This document shows positions 50,918 to 60,831 of a DNA stretch of 64,000 nt, in pieces. The position numbers and the translations under genes were made by a program. The notes under the pieces are model-generated. The model ran no database searches. It was not told where the DNA came from and saw nothing but the letters and a program-made list of their open reading frames with translations. The DNA comes from DATJFQ01 sp035492775 (lineage in GTDB: Bacteria > Acidobacteriota > Vicinamibacteria > Vicinamibacterales > 2-12-FULL-66-21), in contig DATJIW010000078.1 in NCBI GenBank assembly GCA_035492775.1, positions 80,318-144,317 on the forward strand, written 5' to 3'. The first letter of the stretch is position 1, and each line of letters begins with the position of its first letter.

Positions 50918-53900
50918 GTGTCTATTGCACGTCGAAGATCCACATTCGTCTTGGGGTTCATCGCGGCCGCCGTCGCCGGCGCGGTGATGCTGAGTCCGAC
51001 CGTGTTCGCGCAACGGCGCGGCGGCGGAGCGACCGTCGGCGACAACGCCGGCACGTTCGGGCCGCTGCGGTGGCGCAGCGTCGGCCCGCAGCGCGGGGGG
51101 CGCTCGATCGCTGTCGCGGGCAGCGCACAGCGTCCGCTCGAGTACTATTTCGGCGCCACGGGCGGCGGCCTCTGGAAGACGACCGATGGCGGCGGCACCT
51201 GGCAGCCGGTCACCGACGGCAAGATCACCAGCTCGTCCGTTGGCGCCGTCGCGGTCGCGCCGTCAAACCCCGACGTCGTCTACATCGGCACCGGTGAGAG
51301 CGAGATCCGCGGCAACATCGCACCCGGGGACGGCGTCTACAAGAGCACCGACGCCGGAAAAACCTGGACGCACATCGGCCTCGAGGACGCGCAGAACATT
51401 TCGAAGATCCGCGTCAACCCGACCAATCCCGACATCGTGTTCGTCGCGGCCTTCGGCCATCACGCGGCGCCGAACGAGCAGCGCGGGATTTTTCGATCGA
51501 AGGACGGCGGCAAGACCTGGGAGAAGGTCCTCTATCGCGATCCGAAGACAGCGGGCATCGAAGTCGTGTTCGATCCGAACAACTCGAACGTGCTCTACGC
51601 CGCGTTGTGGGAAGCGTTCCGCAATACGTACATGATGTCGAGCGGCGGTCCCGGGAGCGGCCTGTTCAAAACCACCGACGGCGGCGACCACTGGACCGAA
51701 ATCTCCCGCAATCCAGGCCTGCCGAAGGGCACCCTCGGCAAGATTGGAATGGACGTCTCGCGGGCCGACAGCAACCGCGTCTACGCGCAGATCGAAGCGG
51801 AGGACGGCGGGACGTTCATGTCGGACGACGCGGGCGCAACGTGGACGAAGGTCAGCGAAAACCGCGACGTCCGCCAGCGCGCGTTCTACTACACGCGCGT
51901 GTACGCCGACCCGAAGGACAAGGACACCTTCTATGAACCCAACGTCGGGTTCATGAAGACCACCGACGCGGGTAAGACGTGGACGCAGCTGCGTCCGCCG
52001 CACGGCGACAACCACGACTTGTGGATCGACCCGACGAACCAGAAGCGGTTTATCCTCTCGAACGACGGCGGCGCGACGGTCACGACGAACGGCGGCCAGA
52101 CCTGGACCGACCTCGACTTCCCGACCGCGCAGTTCTATCACGTGATTACGACCAGCGACGTGCCCTATCACGTGTGCGGCGCGCAACAGGACAACTCCAC
52201 CGCATGCGTCGGCAGCCAGGCGTCCTTTTTCGGCCCGGGGCTCTCCGGCGGCGGGCCGGGCACGGCCGCGAGCGCCGACCAGACCTTCTATACGGCGGGC
52301 GGCGGCGAGAGCGGCTACATCGCACAGGACCCGAAGAACCCGGACATTCTGTTCGCCGGGTCGTACGGCGGCCTGCTGACGCGCCTCAATCGGAAAACAC
52401 GGCAGGAACAGGAGATCAACCCCTATCCTGACAACCCGATGGGCTACGCCACGAAGGACATCGCCGAGCGGTTCCAGTGGACGTTTCCGATCGTCTTCTC
52501 GCCGGTCGATCCCACGGCGCTCTACGTCGGATCGCAGCACGTCTGGCTGACGCACGACGGCGGCCACAGCTGGACGAAGATCAGCCCTGACCTCACGCGT
52601 CACGACCCGAAGACGATGGGCGACTCCGGGGGACCGATCACACGCGACGAGACCGGCGTCGAAACCTACGCGACGATCTTCACGATCGCTCCGTCATCGC
52701 AGGATGCCAATCTGATCTGGACCGGATCCGACGACGGGTATGTGTTCGTGACCCGCGACGGCGGCAAGAACTGGACGAACGTCACGCCGAAGGACATGCC
52801 GGACTTCGCGCGCATCAGCCTGATCGAAGCGTCACCGCACCGTCCCGGGACGGCGTATATCGCGGCGAATCACTATCAGTTCGATGATTTTGCCCCATAC
52901 GTCTGGCGGACGGACGACTACGGCCAGACGTGGACGAAGATCGTCAACGGCATCGCGCCTGACCACTACGTTCGCGCGATTCGCGAAGACACCGTCCGCG
53001 CGAAGATGCTCTACCTCGGTACCGAGCATGGCATCTACATCTCCTTCGACGACGGCGCGAACTGGCAGTCGCTGAAGCAGAACCTGCCGGACACGCCGGT
53101 GCACGACATCAAGGTCGAAGCACGGGACCTGGTGATCGCGACGCACGGCCGCGGATTCTACGTGATGGACAACATCTCTCCGCTCCGGCAGTGGGGCGTC
53201 CAGACGACGGAAGACCTGCATCTCTTCAAGCCCAACGACGCGCTGCGCGGCCTCGATCGCTCGCTTGCCATCGACTACGTGCTCAAGAACGCGGCACAGA
53301 AGATCACGATCGATTTCCTCGACGCCAGGGGAAGCGTGATCCGCAGCTTCGAGAACACCGCAGCCGACGCCGAGAAGCCGGCCGAGCAGGGGAACGAGGA
53401 CTTCGGCCGTCCGCGGGATCCGAAACCGCCGCTGACCGCCGGCATGCATCGCCTCAACTGGGATCTCCGCTACAAGGGCGCAGCGGATTTCCCGGGCATG
53501 GTCATGTGGGCGGCGAGCACGCGTGGTCCCGTTGCGCCGCCCGGAACGTACCAGGTACGCGTGACGGCCGACGGCCAGACCCAGACGCAGCCGTTCGCGG
53601 TGAAGCGCGAGCCGCACATCCTTGCGGACGTCACCGACGCGGATCTGCAGAAGGAGTTCGATCTCGCGATGCAGATCAGCCAGAAGACGTCCCAGGCGAA
53701 CGAGGCGGTGCTGATGGTGCGCGGGATCCGTCCGCAGATCAACGAGCGGAAGAACAAGCTGGATGACAAGACGGGTCCGACGGCGAAGGCGCTCGACCAG
53801 CTCCAGGAGCACCTGACCGCCGTCGAGACGTCGCTCTATCAGGTCAACAACCAGAGCAGCGAAGACCCGTTGAACTTCCCGATCAAGTTGAACAACAAGG

Positions 53901-54178
53901 TCGCCGCAGTGCAAGGCGTCGTCGAATCCGGCGATACCGCTCCGACCGAGCAGAGCTACGAAGTGTTCAAGATGCTGTCGGGCAGGGTCGACGAGCACCT
54001 GAACGCGCTCGACACGGCGGTCAAGACCGAGCTGCCGCGCGTCAACCAGATGCTGCAACGCCAGAAGATCGCGCCGATCAAGGCGGAGCCGCTCGATCCG
54101 AACAAGCCGGCAGAGAAGGACAAGGACAAGAAGGACAAGAAGGACAAGGACAAGAAGGACGCCGCCAAGGCCCGCTGA
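50918..54178 (+). CDS. Exported VPS10/sortilin-like BNR-repeat protein
   Basis: A 1086-residue exported protein with a signal peptide (residues about 10-30, ending VFAQRR). Multiple BNR/Asp-box-like repeats form beta-propellers (GGLWKTTDGGGTWQPVTDG, GVYKSTDAGKTWTHIGLED, GYVFVTRDGGKNWTNVTP), covering about 40-800. The C terminus has a helical region and ends in a Lys/Asp-rich DKKDKKDKDKKDA tail. The family (VPS10/sortilin-type) is common in Acidobacteriota; some are called glycosyl hydrolases but no catalytic motif is evident here. The GTG at 50918 follows a GGAGG site and is preferred to a further upstream ATG. It is divergent from the BlaI gene and may be part of its regulon. Confidence 0.88.
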   Translation: MSIARRRSTFVLGFIAAAVAGAVMLSPTVFAQRRGGGATVGDNAGTFGPLRWRSVGPQRGGRSIAVAGSAQRPLEYYFGATGGGLWKTTDGGGTWQPVTDGKITSSSVGAVAVAPSNPDVVYIGTGESEIRGNIAPGDGVYKSTDAGKTWTHIGLEDAQNISKIRVNPTNPDIVFVAAFGHHAAPNEQRGIFRSKDGGKTWEKVLYRDPKTAGIEVVFDPNNSNVLYAALWEAFRNTYMMSSGGPGSGLFKTTDGGDHWTEISRNPGLPKGTLGKIGMDVSRADSNRVYAQIEAEDGGTFMSDDAGATWTKVSENRDVRQRAFYYTRVYADPKDKDTFYEPNVGFMKTTDAGKTWTQLRPPHGDNHDLWIDPTNQKRFILSNDGGATVTTNGGQTWTDLDFPTAQFYHVITTSDVPYHVCGAQQDNSTACVGSQASFFGPGLSGGGPGTAASADQTFYTAGGGESGYIAQDPKNPDILFAGSYGGLLTRLNRKTRQEQEINPYPDNPMGYATKDIAERFQWTFPIVFSPVDPTALYVGSQHVWLTHDGGHSWTKISPDLTRHDPKTMGDSGGPITRDETGVETYATIFTIAPSSQDANLIWTGSDDGYVFVTRDGGKNWTNVTPKDMPDFARISLIEASPHRPGTAYIAANHYQFDDFAPYVWRTDDYGQTWTKIVNGIAPDHYVRAIREDTVRAKMLYLGTEHGIYISFDDGANWQSLKQNLPDTPVHDIKVEARDLVIATHGRGFYVMDNISPLRQWGVQTTEDLHLFKPNDALRGLDRSLAIDYVLKNAAQKITIDFLDARGSVIRSFENTAADAEKPAEQGNEDFGRPRDPKPPLTAGMHRLNWDLRYKGAADFPGMVMWAASTRGPVAPPGTYQVRVTADGQTQTQPFAVKREPHILADVTDADLQKEFDLAMQISQKTSQANEAVLMVRGIRPQINERKNKLDDKTGPTAKALDQLQEHLTAVETSLYQVNNQSSEDPLNFPIKLNNKVAAVQGVVESGDTAPTEQSYEVFKMLSGRVDEHLNALDTAVKTELPRVNQMLQRQKIAPIKAEPLDPNKPAEKDKDKKDKKDKDKKDAAKAR

Positions 54179-54332
54179 ACGCCGATTCAGGGAGCACGGT
54201 TCGTCAGCCGTGCTCCCACGTTCGTCCCTTCCCGGTCACGCTTCATCCCACTGCCGGATCGTCGGCCCCGGTGGATTCCATACAATTCGCGCTGGAGGAA
54301 CGCCTTTCGCCGGAACAACAAGGAGGATGGAC

Positions 54333-54749
54333 ATGTCTCGTTGGATGGGTGTTGCACTGACGTGCGCAATTCTCGCCGCGTGCGGCGGATCGCCGAACGC
54401 ACCAAACCAGCCCGGGGTGAACATCACCGGTCTTCAGGTGCAGATTCAAAACAACAGCGACGGGAGTCATGACTACTCGGTCACCTACACGGTGCACAAC
54501 GGAGGACCGGCGGACGCAATGCTGACGGGGATCGACGCGTTGCTGACTGCCAAGGGCAGCCAGGTGGAGGCGTTCAGCGTGGGCTTCGGCAGCGGAAGGC
54601 CGGCACCTGCCTCGCAGTTCGTGGCACCAACCGTAACGACGTTCACGACTCCCGCGGGAATTCCGCTCGCGGACTCGTTTACGTTGACCGTCCATTACAC
54701 CGCAGGCGATGGCGAACAGACCGTTTCGCGCACCACTCCGCTCGGATAG
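54333..54749 (+). CDS. Small lipoprotein, unrecognised
   Basis: A 138-residue lipoprotein with signal MSRWMGVALTCAILAACGG, the lipobox cysteine in LAAC. The mature part is Ig-like beta-rich (VNITGLQVQIQNNSDGSHDY, then SVTYTVHNGGPADAMLTG). The ATG at 54333 is 6 bases after an AAGGAGG site; ATG 54327 overlaps that site. No recognised family. It follows the VPS10-like gene by 154 bases, so it could be a separate transcript. Confidence 0.7.
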   Translation: MSRWMGVALTCAILAACGGSPNAPNQPGVNITGLQVQIQNNSDGSHDYSVTYTVHNGGPADAMLTGIDALLTAKGSQVEAFSVGFGSGRPAPASQFVAPTVTTFTTPAGIPLADSFTLTVHYTAGDGEQTVSRTTPLG

Positions 54750-54910
54750 GAGTGGCCGATTCGAGTGAATGCCGGGGACGTCCGCGGGCGAAGTCTGGCC
54801 GGCGCCGGCCATAAAATCGTCGGATCACCAGACTTGCGATCGCGCAGGCGCGATCGAGCGGGGAATCTTGGCGGCACCGTTTTCGCGTAGGCGCGAACGG
54901 GACCGCGAGG

Positions 54911-55135
54911 GTGAACTTTCCCGTCTATCAACACCACCGCTGCCGCTTTTGCGGCGTCGCCGACTCTCTATCGGAGGACATCCTCGTCAAGAGCGACGTC
55001 GTCGTGCTCACCTGGCGTTGCGCAGCCTGCGGCGCCGAGTGGCGGCCTACCGTGGACGAGCAACTGAAGCCGGATCGCCGTGTGGGACCGCCGGATCGCC
55101 GGCGCATCTCGCGCGGCGACCGGCGGAAGTCGTAG
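54911..55135 (+). CDS. Small zinc-ribbon-like protein
   Basis: A 74-residue protein with two CxxC pairs (HRCRFCGVADSLSED and WRCAACGAEWRP) predicted to bind one zinc, and a basic Arg/Asp-rich tail. GTG start at 54911. Likely nucleic-acid or protein binding; no specific family recognised. The 160 bases before it are GC-rich with a GCCGGCGCCGGC palindrome and no gene. Confidence 0.6.
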   Translation: MNFPVYQHHRCRFCGVADSLSEDILVKSDVVVLTWRCAACGAEWRPTVDEQLKPDRRVGPPDRRRISRGDRRKS

Positions 55136-55180
55136 TCGCCGTCAGCCGTGGTGCCGTAAGGTTCCCGGCCGTCGGACGGG

Positions 55181-55642
55181 TCAAGGCTGCTCGACGATGG
55201 CGCCCTTCATCACGTAGCAGATCACGGGATTCGCGCCCTGGTTCTTGATGTCGGGATCGAGCTTGAACGCCTGCGACACCGTGCCATTCGTCTGCGTCAG
55301 ATCGACGGTGATGCTGTAGTAGTACTCGGGATTGTTCGGGCCCGACTGGAAGTCGTCGGTGCACTCCACGGTCGTCGCGCTCGTCACATCGGGCAATCCC
55401 CCCGGCCAGCCGGCATTGAAGACGATCGCGTCGAGCGCGTCGAACGTCGGTGAAAAACCGCTCGGCACGTTCGATGTGGTCAGCGTCCACGTCAGGAGAT
55501 TGTTCCCCGACGAGACGGCGACGACGGGAGGAACGGTCCATCGCGGCGCGTTCGCCGGAATCGTCCATTGGCCGGTGGCGCTGTTGTACGAGATGCCGTG
55601 GAAATCGACGTGGACGGGAATCGGCACTCCAGTGGGCGGCAT
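55181..55642 (-). CDS. Hypothetical beta-rich protein
   Basis: A 153-residue protein, unrecognised. It has no signal peptide or membrane segment and is rich in Trp/Asn/Gly beta strands (VHVDFHGISYNSATGQWTI, VPPVVAVSSGNNLLTWTLTT) with two Cys (VECTDD, VICYVM). An AAGGAGAG site lies before the ATG at 55642, 22 bases after the kinase stop, so it is probably the last gene of the CsgG-like/kinase operon. Confidence 0.55.
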   Translation of the reverse strand: MPPTGVPIPVHVDFHGISYNSATGQWTIPANAPRWTVPPVVAVSSGNNLLTWTLTTSNVPSGFSPTFDALDAIVFNAGWPGGLPDVTSATTVECTDDFQSGPNNPEYYYSITVDLTQTNGTVSQAFKLDPDIKNQGANPVICYVMKGAIVEQP

Positions 55643-55664
55643 GATGCTCTCCTTCGCAAGACGG

Positions 55665-58148
55665 TCATTCCGGGTTCGTCGGCGCGTGTGCGCGCCAGTC
55701 CATGAGCAGAGCGGGGTGGCGATAGCCGGTTGCCAGCAGATGTTCGACGAGCGGCCGCGCGTCGTCCACGCGGTCGAGCGCGAGGAGCGCCCGCGCGCGC
55801 AACGCGAGCATGCGGCGATCCTGCACGACGCCCTCGGTCGCGGCGAGCGCCGCGGTGCGTTCGCGAGCAGCCTCGGCCGGCTGCCCGAGATGCTCCGACG
55901 CGGCCGCCTGCAGGAGGTGCGCCTCACCGGCGTACGTGGCGACGTCGCGTCGCTTCGCGAGGATTGGCGCGAGCTCGCCTGCGACGGCGGCTGCATGTGC
56001 CGATGCGAGCTGGAACGCGCGCCGATCGAACGAGAGCCATCCGGCGCCCAGCTCGGCGACCGCAAGATCCTGCCGCAGGCCGAAGTTCGTCGGTGACTTC
56101 TGAACCAGCGCCGAGAGGATGCGCTGTGCGTCGCGAAAACGCGCCTCGGCCTCCTCGCGGTTGCCGGTCCAGCGAAGCACGTGCCCGACGCGATTTTCGG
56201 CGACAGCGAAATCCCGTTGCCAGTCGGCATTTGCCGGATCCAGCGTCGTCAGCGCCGAGGTGACGTCGAGCGCCTTGCGCGCCTGTACGAGCGCGGGTTG
56301 CAGCTCGTTGCGATCTTCATAAGCGCGGGACAGATAGCTCAGGGCCACGTAAAGATCGCTCTTGATAGACTCGTCGCGGGGAGCGCGCGCCACGAGCGAC
56401 TCGCGAATCCGCAGGTCGTCCGTGTAGTGCTGCAGCGCGAGATCTCCTTCGCCCATCCGATCGAGCACGACACCGAGACGGTTGTGCGCGACCGCCAGGT
56501 CCTGCTGGCGTGCGGCAGAGCCGGGTGCGTTCTGCGCCAGCGCCGTTTTGATCGCCAGCGCGCGCTCGAGGCTGCTCCGCGCGCCCCCGAAGTCGCCCTT
56601 CGCCTCCTGGATGAACGCCACACCGCCCTGCGCGTACGACAGCTCGAGCTGCCAGTCGGCGTTCGATGGATTGCGGGCGACCAGGCGTTCGGCAACCAAT
56701 CTATATGCCGTCAGGTGCTCGAGCGCGCCGTCGAGATCGCCCTGAAACCGGAGCGCGTCCGCGAGGTAGAAGTGCGCGTACGCCAGCCGCAGCTGCCAAT
56801 CGGTGTTGGACGGATCGCGCGCCGTGAGGCTCTCCGCCTCCGAGAGTGATTCGCGAAACGATTCGATCGCTCCCTTCAGATCTCCGCGCGCCTGACGCAC
56901 CGCTCCAATCTGGTAGACAGTCTGGACGCGCTGAGAGAGTTCTTCGCCGCTCAACGACCCGGCGGGTACCGAGGCGAAGTAGGACATCGCTTTTCCGTCG
57001 ACGTCTTCGAGCAGCTCGAGGCGTCCCGCTTTCTCGAGCTTGGTGCGAAGGTCCCCGAGCATGAATCCGATGAGGTCGTCGGCCTGTGCACGCCGTCGAT
57101 CGGCGTCGGCGCGCGCGCGCACCGCGACCGTCCGTTCGCGTCGGAGGTCGATGGTGTATTTGACGGTTCCCGCGACGAGCGCCAGCGCTGCCGCGGCGGC
57201 GGCGATCCAGCGCAGCCGCCGTTTGGGCTTGTCGTGAATCCACTGGAGCCGGGCTCGCGTTTCGACGGCCGTCGGACGGCTGGCCGGAGCGAGAGCGGTC
57301 AGAGAGCGGATGGTCTCGGCAAGATCGCGGCTCAGACCGCGCACCGGTTCGGTGCGCGCGGCACGGACACGCTCGACGAGCTCCGGAACGTCGGTTCCTG
57401 CCGGGTACGCCCGCCTTCCGGTAAAGAGCTCCTGCAGTAGAAGGCCGTACGAAAACATGTCGCTGGCCGTCGTGGCCGCTTCCCCGCGCGCCTGTTCGGG
57501 GCTCATGTATGCGACGGTGCCGGTGATGCCTTCGGCGCGTGTCTCGTACGCGGGCCCCCCGGACGTCGAACCTCCGCCCATCGTCCTGGTCAGGTCGGTA
57601 TCGGCAGCTGTCAGCAACGCGAGCGCGGTCGCCACTGATTGGTGCGGCACGACTCCACGGCCGGCGTCGGGGCGCGCGAGGCCGAAGTCCAGCACTTTCA
57701 CGTCGCCGCTGGCGGTGATCATCACGTTGCCCGGCTTGAGGTCTCTGTGAACGATCCCTGCCTCGTGAGTGACCACGAGCACCGATGCGATCTGCGCGGC
57801 AATGCGGAGCTTCTCCGCCTCTGCGATGCCGTGCTCGAGCGCATCCTTCAGGTTCTTGCCGTCGACGAGTTCGAGAACGAGCCAGTCGTGATCGCCGTCG
57901 CGGAGGTAGTCGTACGCGCGGCAGATGTTGGGATGATCGAGCTGTGAGAGGATCCGCGCTTCCCGCAGGAACCGCGCCCGCGCGTCCTCGTCCAGACGCT
58001 TGTCGACGCGGATCGCCTTCAGCGCCACGCGGCGCTGGAGGGTCTCGTCAATGGCGGCATAGACCTCGCCCATGCCTCCCGCGCCGAGCGGGTAAAGGAT
58101 TCGGTAGTGTGAAATCCTGCCGTCGAGCGCCGCAGGAGTGGAGGGCAT
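55665..58148 (-). CDS. Ser/Thr protein kinase with C-terminal TPR repeats
   Basis: An 827-residue Hanks-type kinase. Kinase domain about 15-300: GAGGMGEVY loop, VALKAI Lys44, HRDLKPGN (134-141), DFG (154-156) and GTVAYMSPEQARGEA activation segment. A transmembrane helix (about 312-330) connects to an external TPR array (about 345-790; LGVVLDRMGEGDLALQHYTD, FLADALRFQGDLDGALEHL). It is a membrane-spanning signalling kinase of the kind abundant in Acidobacteriota. It is sandwiched between the CsgG-like gene (66 bases upstream) and the hypothetical gene downstream. The TPR part probably senses or scaffolds. Confidence 0.92.
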   Translation of the reverse strand: MPSTPAALDGRISHYRILYPLGAGGMGEVYAAIDETLQRRVALKAIRVDKRLDEDARARFLREARILSQLDHPNICRAYDYLRDGDHDWLVLELVDGKNLKDALEHGIAEAEKLRIAAQIASVLVVTHEAGIVHRDLKPGNVMITASGDVKVLDFGLARPDAGRGVVPHQSVATALALLTAADTDLTRTMGGGSTSGGPAYETRAEGITGTVAYMSPEQARGEAATTASDMFSYGLLLQELFTGRRAYPAGTDVPELVERVRAARTEPVRGLSRDLAETIRSLTALAPASRPTAVETRARLQWIHDKPKRRLRWIAAAAAALALVAGTVKYTIDLRRERTVAVRARADADRRRAQADDLIGFMLGDLRTKLEKAGRLELLEDVDGKAMSYFASVPAGSLSGEELSQRVQTVYQIGAVRQARGDLKGAIESFRESLSEAESLTARDPSNTDWQLRLAYAHFYLADALRFQGDLDGALEHLTAYRLVAERLVARNPSNADWQLELSYAQGGVAFIQEAKGDFGGARSSLERALAIKTALAQNAPGSAARQQDLAVAHNRLGVVLDRMGEGDLALQHYTDDLRIRESLVARAPRDESIKSDLYVALSYLSRAYEDRNELQPALVQARKALDVTSALTTLDPANADWQRDFAVAENRVGHVLRWTGNREEAEARFRDAQRILSALVQKSPTNFGLRQDLAVAELGAGWLSFDRRAFQLASAHAAAVAGELAPILAKRRDVATYAGEAHLLQAAASEHLGQPAEAARERTAALAATEGVVQDRRMLALRARALLALDRVDDARPLVEHLLATGYRHPALLMDWRAHAPTNPE

Positions 58149-58214
58149 GAAGCCGTGCGCAGGGCATTCAACACCGGCGCACGGCCATTGTCAATTCGGC
58201 TGGGGGGCTGGCGG

Positions 58215-59249
58215 CTAGCGTTTCTGGACGAGCACCGTCTTGACCCACCCGGAGGCCGTGCTGGTCTGGACGTTGACGTAGCCGTCCTTCGCATCCCCGA
58301 TGACCACCAGTTCCTCGCCCCGCGCGAGCGTTGCGACGGCCTTCGACGTGTCGGTCGCTTCCGCGTACAGCTTGATGTTCGCGATCTTGGGCACGAGCAC
58401 GTCGCCCTCGTTGAAGCCGCCGCTGGAGTGCTTCGCGCCACCCGCCGCGGCTTCCTGATGCAGGGATCCGACGCTCCGCTTCAGGCTCGGATCCGCGCGC
58501 ACCGCCTTCACGATGTTGTTGTAGTTGTCGAGGAGCGCCGCGGCGATGATCTTCCCTTCGTTCGTGTTGCCGTACCCGCCGCCCGCCGCGCCGCCCGAGC
58601 CGCCGAACAGGCCGGCGCCGAGTCCCATGTCGGCCTTCTTGGTGCTGCCCTCGGCTGCGGCCACCTGCACGCCGGAGCGGGAATCGGCGACGAGCATGCT
58701 CGTCTGCGCTTCCTTGAACTTCAAGCCGCCCGCGACCGCGCCGACCTTGTGGCCGAACATCCCGGCCACGGCGCCGCCCGCGCCTCCGGCATTGTTCTCG
58801 GAGAACACGACCGACGGCGTCATGATGAAGTCGGCGGCCACCATCTGTCCACGTCCCATGTTCGAGCCCGAGCGCGCTTCACCAGCGTCGGCGAGCTGCC
58901 GTTCCTGCATCATGTTGTGCATGCCAACGCCGCGCTCGACGACGATGAAGCAGTTCGACTGCTGAATCATCATGCGAATCAGGCCGACCGGCGACGAGAG
59001 GTGATACCTGCTGAGCGCGACGAGCACTTCGTCCTGCGGTTCGACTACGGCCATCGCGGCCATCGGAGCGTCACAGTGCTCGAGGCCTTTCTCTCCCTGC
59101 GAGCCTTCGGTTCCTGCCGATCCCTGAACGACACTGCCGCCCTGTCCCTGTTTCGGTTTCGTGATGCCGCCCTGTGCGAGCACCTGCGAGGCAGTGAAAC
59201 AAAGCAGAACGCACACCGATGCGGCGATCCGGTTCCCTCTGATGTTCAT
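58215..59249 (-). CDS. Exported CsgG-like protein with SH3-like C terminus
   Basis: A 344-residue exported protein with signal peptide (ASVCVLLCFTASQVLA). The middle (about 75-260) has the CsgG-family pattern (QSNCFIVVERGVGMHNMMQE, AADFIMTPSVVFSE, then a Gly/Ala-rich stretch and LDNYNNIVKAVRAD). The C terminus (about 285-344) is an SH3b-like domain (PKIANIKLYAEATDTSKAV, GWVKTVLVQKR). CsgG forms outer-membrane pores, but this could be a periplasmic relative. First in the operon with the kinase, and divergent from the amidase gene. Confidence 0.7.
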   Translation of the reverse strand: MNIRGNRIAASVCVLLCFTASQVLAQGGITKPKQGQGGSVVQGSAGTEGSQGEKGLEHCDAPMAAMAVVEPQDEVLVALSRYHLSSPVGLIRMMIQQSNCFIVVERGVGMHNMMQERQLADAGEARSGSNMGRGQMVAADFIMTPSVVFSENNAGGAGGAVAGMFGHKVGAVAGGLKFKEAQTSMLVADSRSGVQVAAAEGSTKKADMGLGAGLFGGSGGAAGGGYGNTNEGKIIAAALLDNYNNIVKAVRADPSLKRSVGSLHQEAAAGGAKHSSGGFNEGDVLVPKIANIKLYAEATDTSKAVATLARGEELVVIGDAKDGYVNVQTSTASGWVKTVLVQKR

Positions 59250-59307
59250 AGAGCCTCCAGCCGAGATTGGGGGGAATTATACGGCAGCTATGTCATGATC
59301 GGACGCG

Positions 59308-60831
59308 GTGCATCTTCGTTTCGTCCATGCGGCCGCCGCCGCCGTCATTTCGGTGGTTGCCGTGGTCTCGGCGGCGCAGACTCCCGCGCCCGCGGCTCCT
59401 TACACCGTCGTCGCCCGAAGCGGACGTCAACCGCTGGCGGTCCGGACCATCAACGGGCAGGAAATGTTCGCGCTCGACGACCTGGCGAGGCTGTTCAATC
59501 TGAACGTCCGCGACGACGCGCTGGCGGGCGGCATTACGGTTTCCGCGAACAATCAAACGATCGTCATGACGGCGCAGCAGCCGCTCGCTTCGATCGGCGG
59601 ACGGATGATCTCGCTGCCCGCGGCGCCGGTCCGCGAGGGACGGTCGTGGCTCGTCCCGGTCGACTTTGTCGCACGCGCACTGGCGCCGATCAGCCAGCAG
59701 CGCGTCGAACTGCGAAAACCCTCGCGGCTCCTGCTCGTCGGGGACGTCCGGCTTCCGCGGATTGCCGCGCGCGCCGAGCCCCTGGGCGCGGTGACGCGGG
59801 TGACCGTCGACGTCGCGCCGCAAACGCCGCACACGGTCACGCAGGAGGGATCGCGGCTGCTGCTGCGATTCGACGCGGACGCGCTCGACCTCGCCGATGT
59901 CCGGCTGACGCCGAACGACGTCCTGCAGGGCATCCATCCGGGGGACGCGCCGTCGATCCTGGCGTTCGATCTCGGTCCGAGGTTCGCCTCCTTTCGCGTG
60001 TCGGATCAACCGCAGCTCACGCCAAACGCCGGCCGTGTGGTGGTCGACCTCTCGGCGCAGACGGAGGCGGCCCCGAATGCGCCGCCGGGCGCAGCGCCGC
60101 CAGTGGCACAGCCACCGGCCGGTGAGCCGCCGCCGTTGCTGGACCTGCCATCGCAGGCGGGTCTGCGCAGCATCGTCATCGATCCCGGCCACGGCGGCGA
60201 TGACGCGGGCGCGAGAGGTACGGCCGGGACGCTCGAGAAGAACGTGACGCTCGCCATCGCGCGCAAACTGAAAGCGGCGCTCGAATCGCGGCTGGGCGTC
60301 CGCGTGCTGCTCTCGCGCGACAGCGATCAGAACGTCAACGTGGATCAGCGAGCCGCGGTCGCGAACAACAACAAGGCCGATCTGTTCCTGAGCATCCACG
60401 CCAACGCATCGGTCCGTGCCGGCGCCTCTGGCGTCGAGGTCTTTTCGATGAGCGCAGACGGGAACGGTGCGCCGCCCGCGCGGAGCACGCCGGAGTCTCT
60501 GCCGGTGCTCGGCGGCGGCAGCCGCGACATCGACGTGATCCCTTGGGAGACCGCGCAGACGCGGTTCCTCGATCAATCGGGGTCGCTGGCGCGCACGCTG
60601 GAAGCGGCGTTGCGTGAGCGGGTGCCAATGAGCCGCCACGCGCTCATTCAGGCGCCGCTCCGCGTGCTCGTCGGCGCCAACATGCCGGCGGCACTCGTCG
60701 AAGCAGGCTTCCTCACCAATCCCGCGCAGGAAAAGCAGCTCGCCGGCGAGGAGTATCAGAACGCGGTGGTGCAGGCGCTGGTGGACGGGATCGTACGATT
60801 CCGCGCGTCCGCGCCAGGAGGCGCCCGATGA
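59308..60831 (+). CDS. N-acetylmuramoyl-L-alanine amidase (AmiC-type)
   Basis: A 507-residue periplasmic amidase that removes the peptide from MurNAc during septum splitting. It starts with GTG and a signal segment (about 6-22). N-terminal stalk modules (about 30-120, copper-amine-oxidase-N-like; AMIN-like about 150-235) precede a proline linker and the amidase_3 domain (about 290-500). Motifs: SIVIDPGHGGDDAGA, TLEKNVTLAIAR, LFLSIHANA, ALVEAGFLTNPAQ, giving the zinc His/Glu/His and catalytic Glu. It overlaps the GerMN gene by four bases. The degenerate LytM protein at 484-1608 could be its activator (inference). Confidence 0.93.
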   Translation: MHLRFVHAAAAAVISVVAVVSAAQTPAPAAPYTVVARSGRQPLAVRTINGQEMFALDDLARLFNLNVRDDALAGGITVSANNQTIVMTAQQPLASIGGRMISLPAAPVREGRSWLVPVDFVARALAPISQQRVELRKPSRLLLVGDVRLPRIAARAEPLGAVTRVTVDVAPQTPHTVTQEGSRLLLRFDADALDLADVRLTPNDVLQGIHPGDAPSILAFDLGPRFASFRVSDQPQLTPNAGRVVVDLSAQTEAAPNAPPGAAPPVAQPPAGEPPPLLDLPSQAGLRSIVIDPGHGGDDAGARGTAGTLEKNVTLAIARKLKAALESRLGVRVLLSRDSDQNVNVDQRAAVANNNKADLFLSIHANASVRAGASGVEVFSMSADGNGAPPARSTPESLPVLGGGSRDIDVIPWETAQTRFLDQSGSLARTLEAALRERVPMSRHALIQAPLRVLVGANMPAALVEAGFLTNPAQEKQLAGEEYQNAVVQALVDGIVRFRASAPGGAR

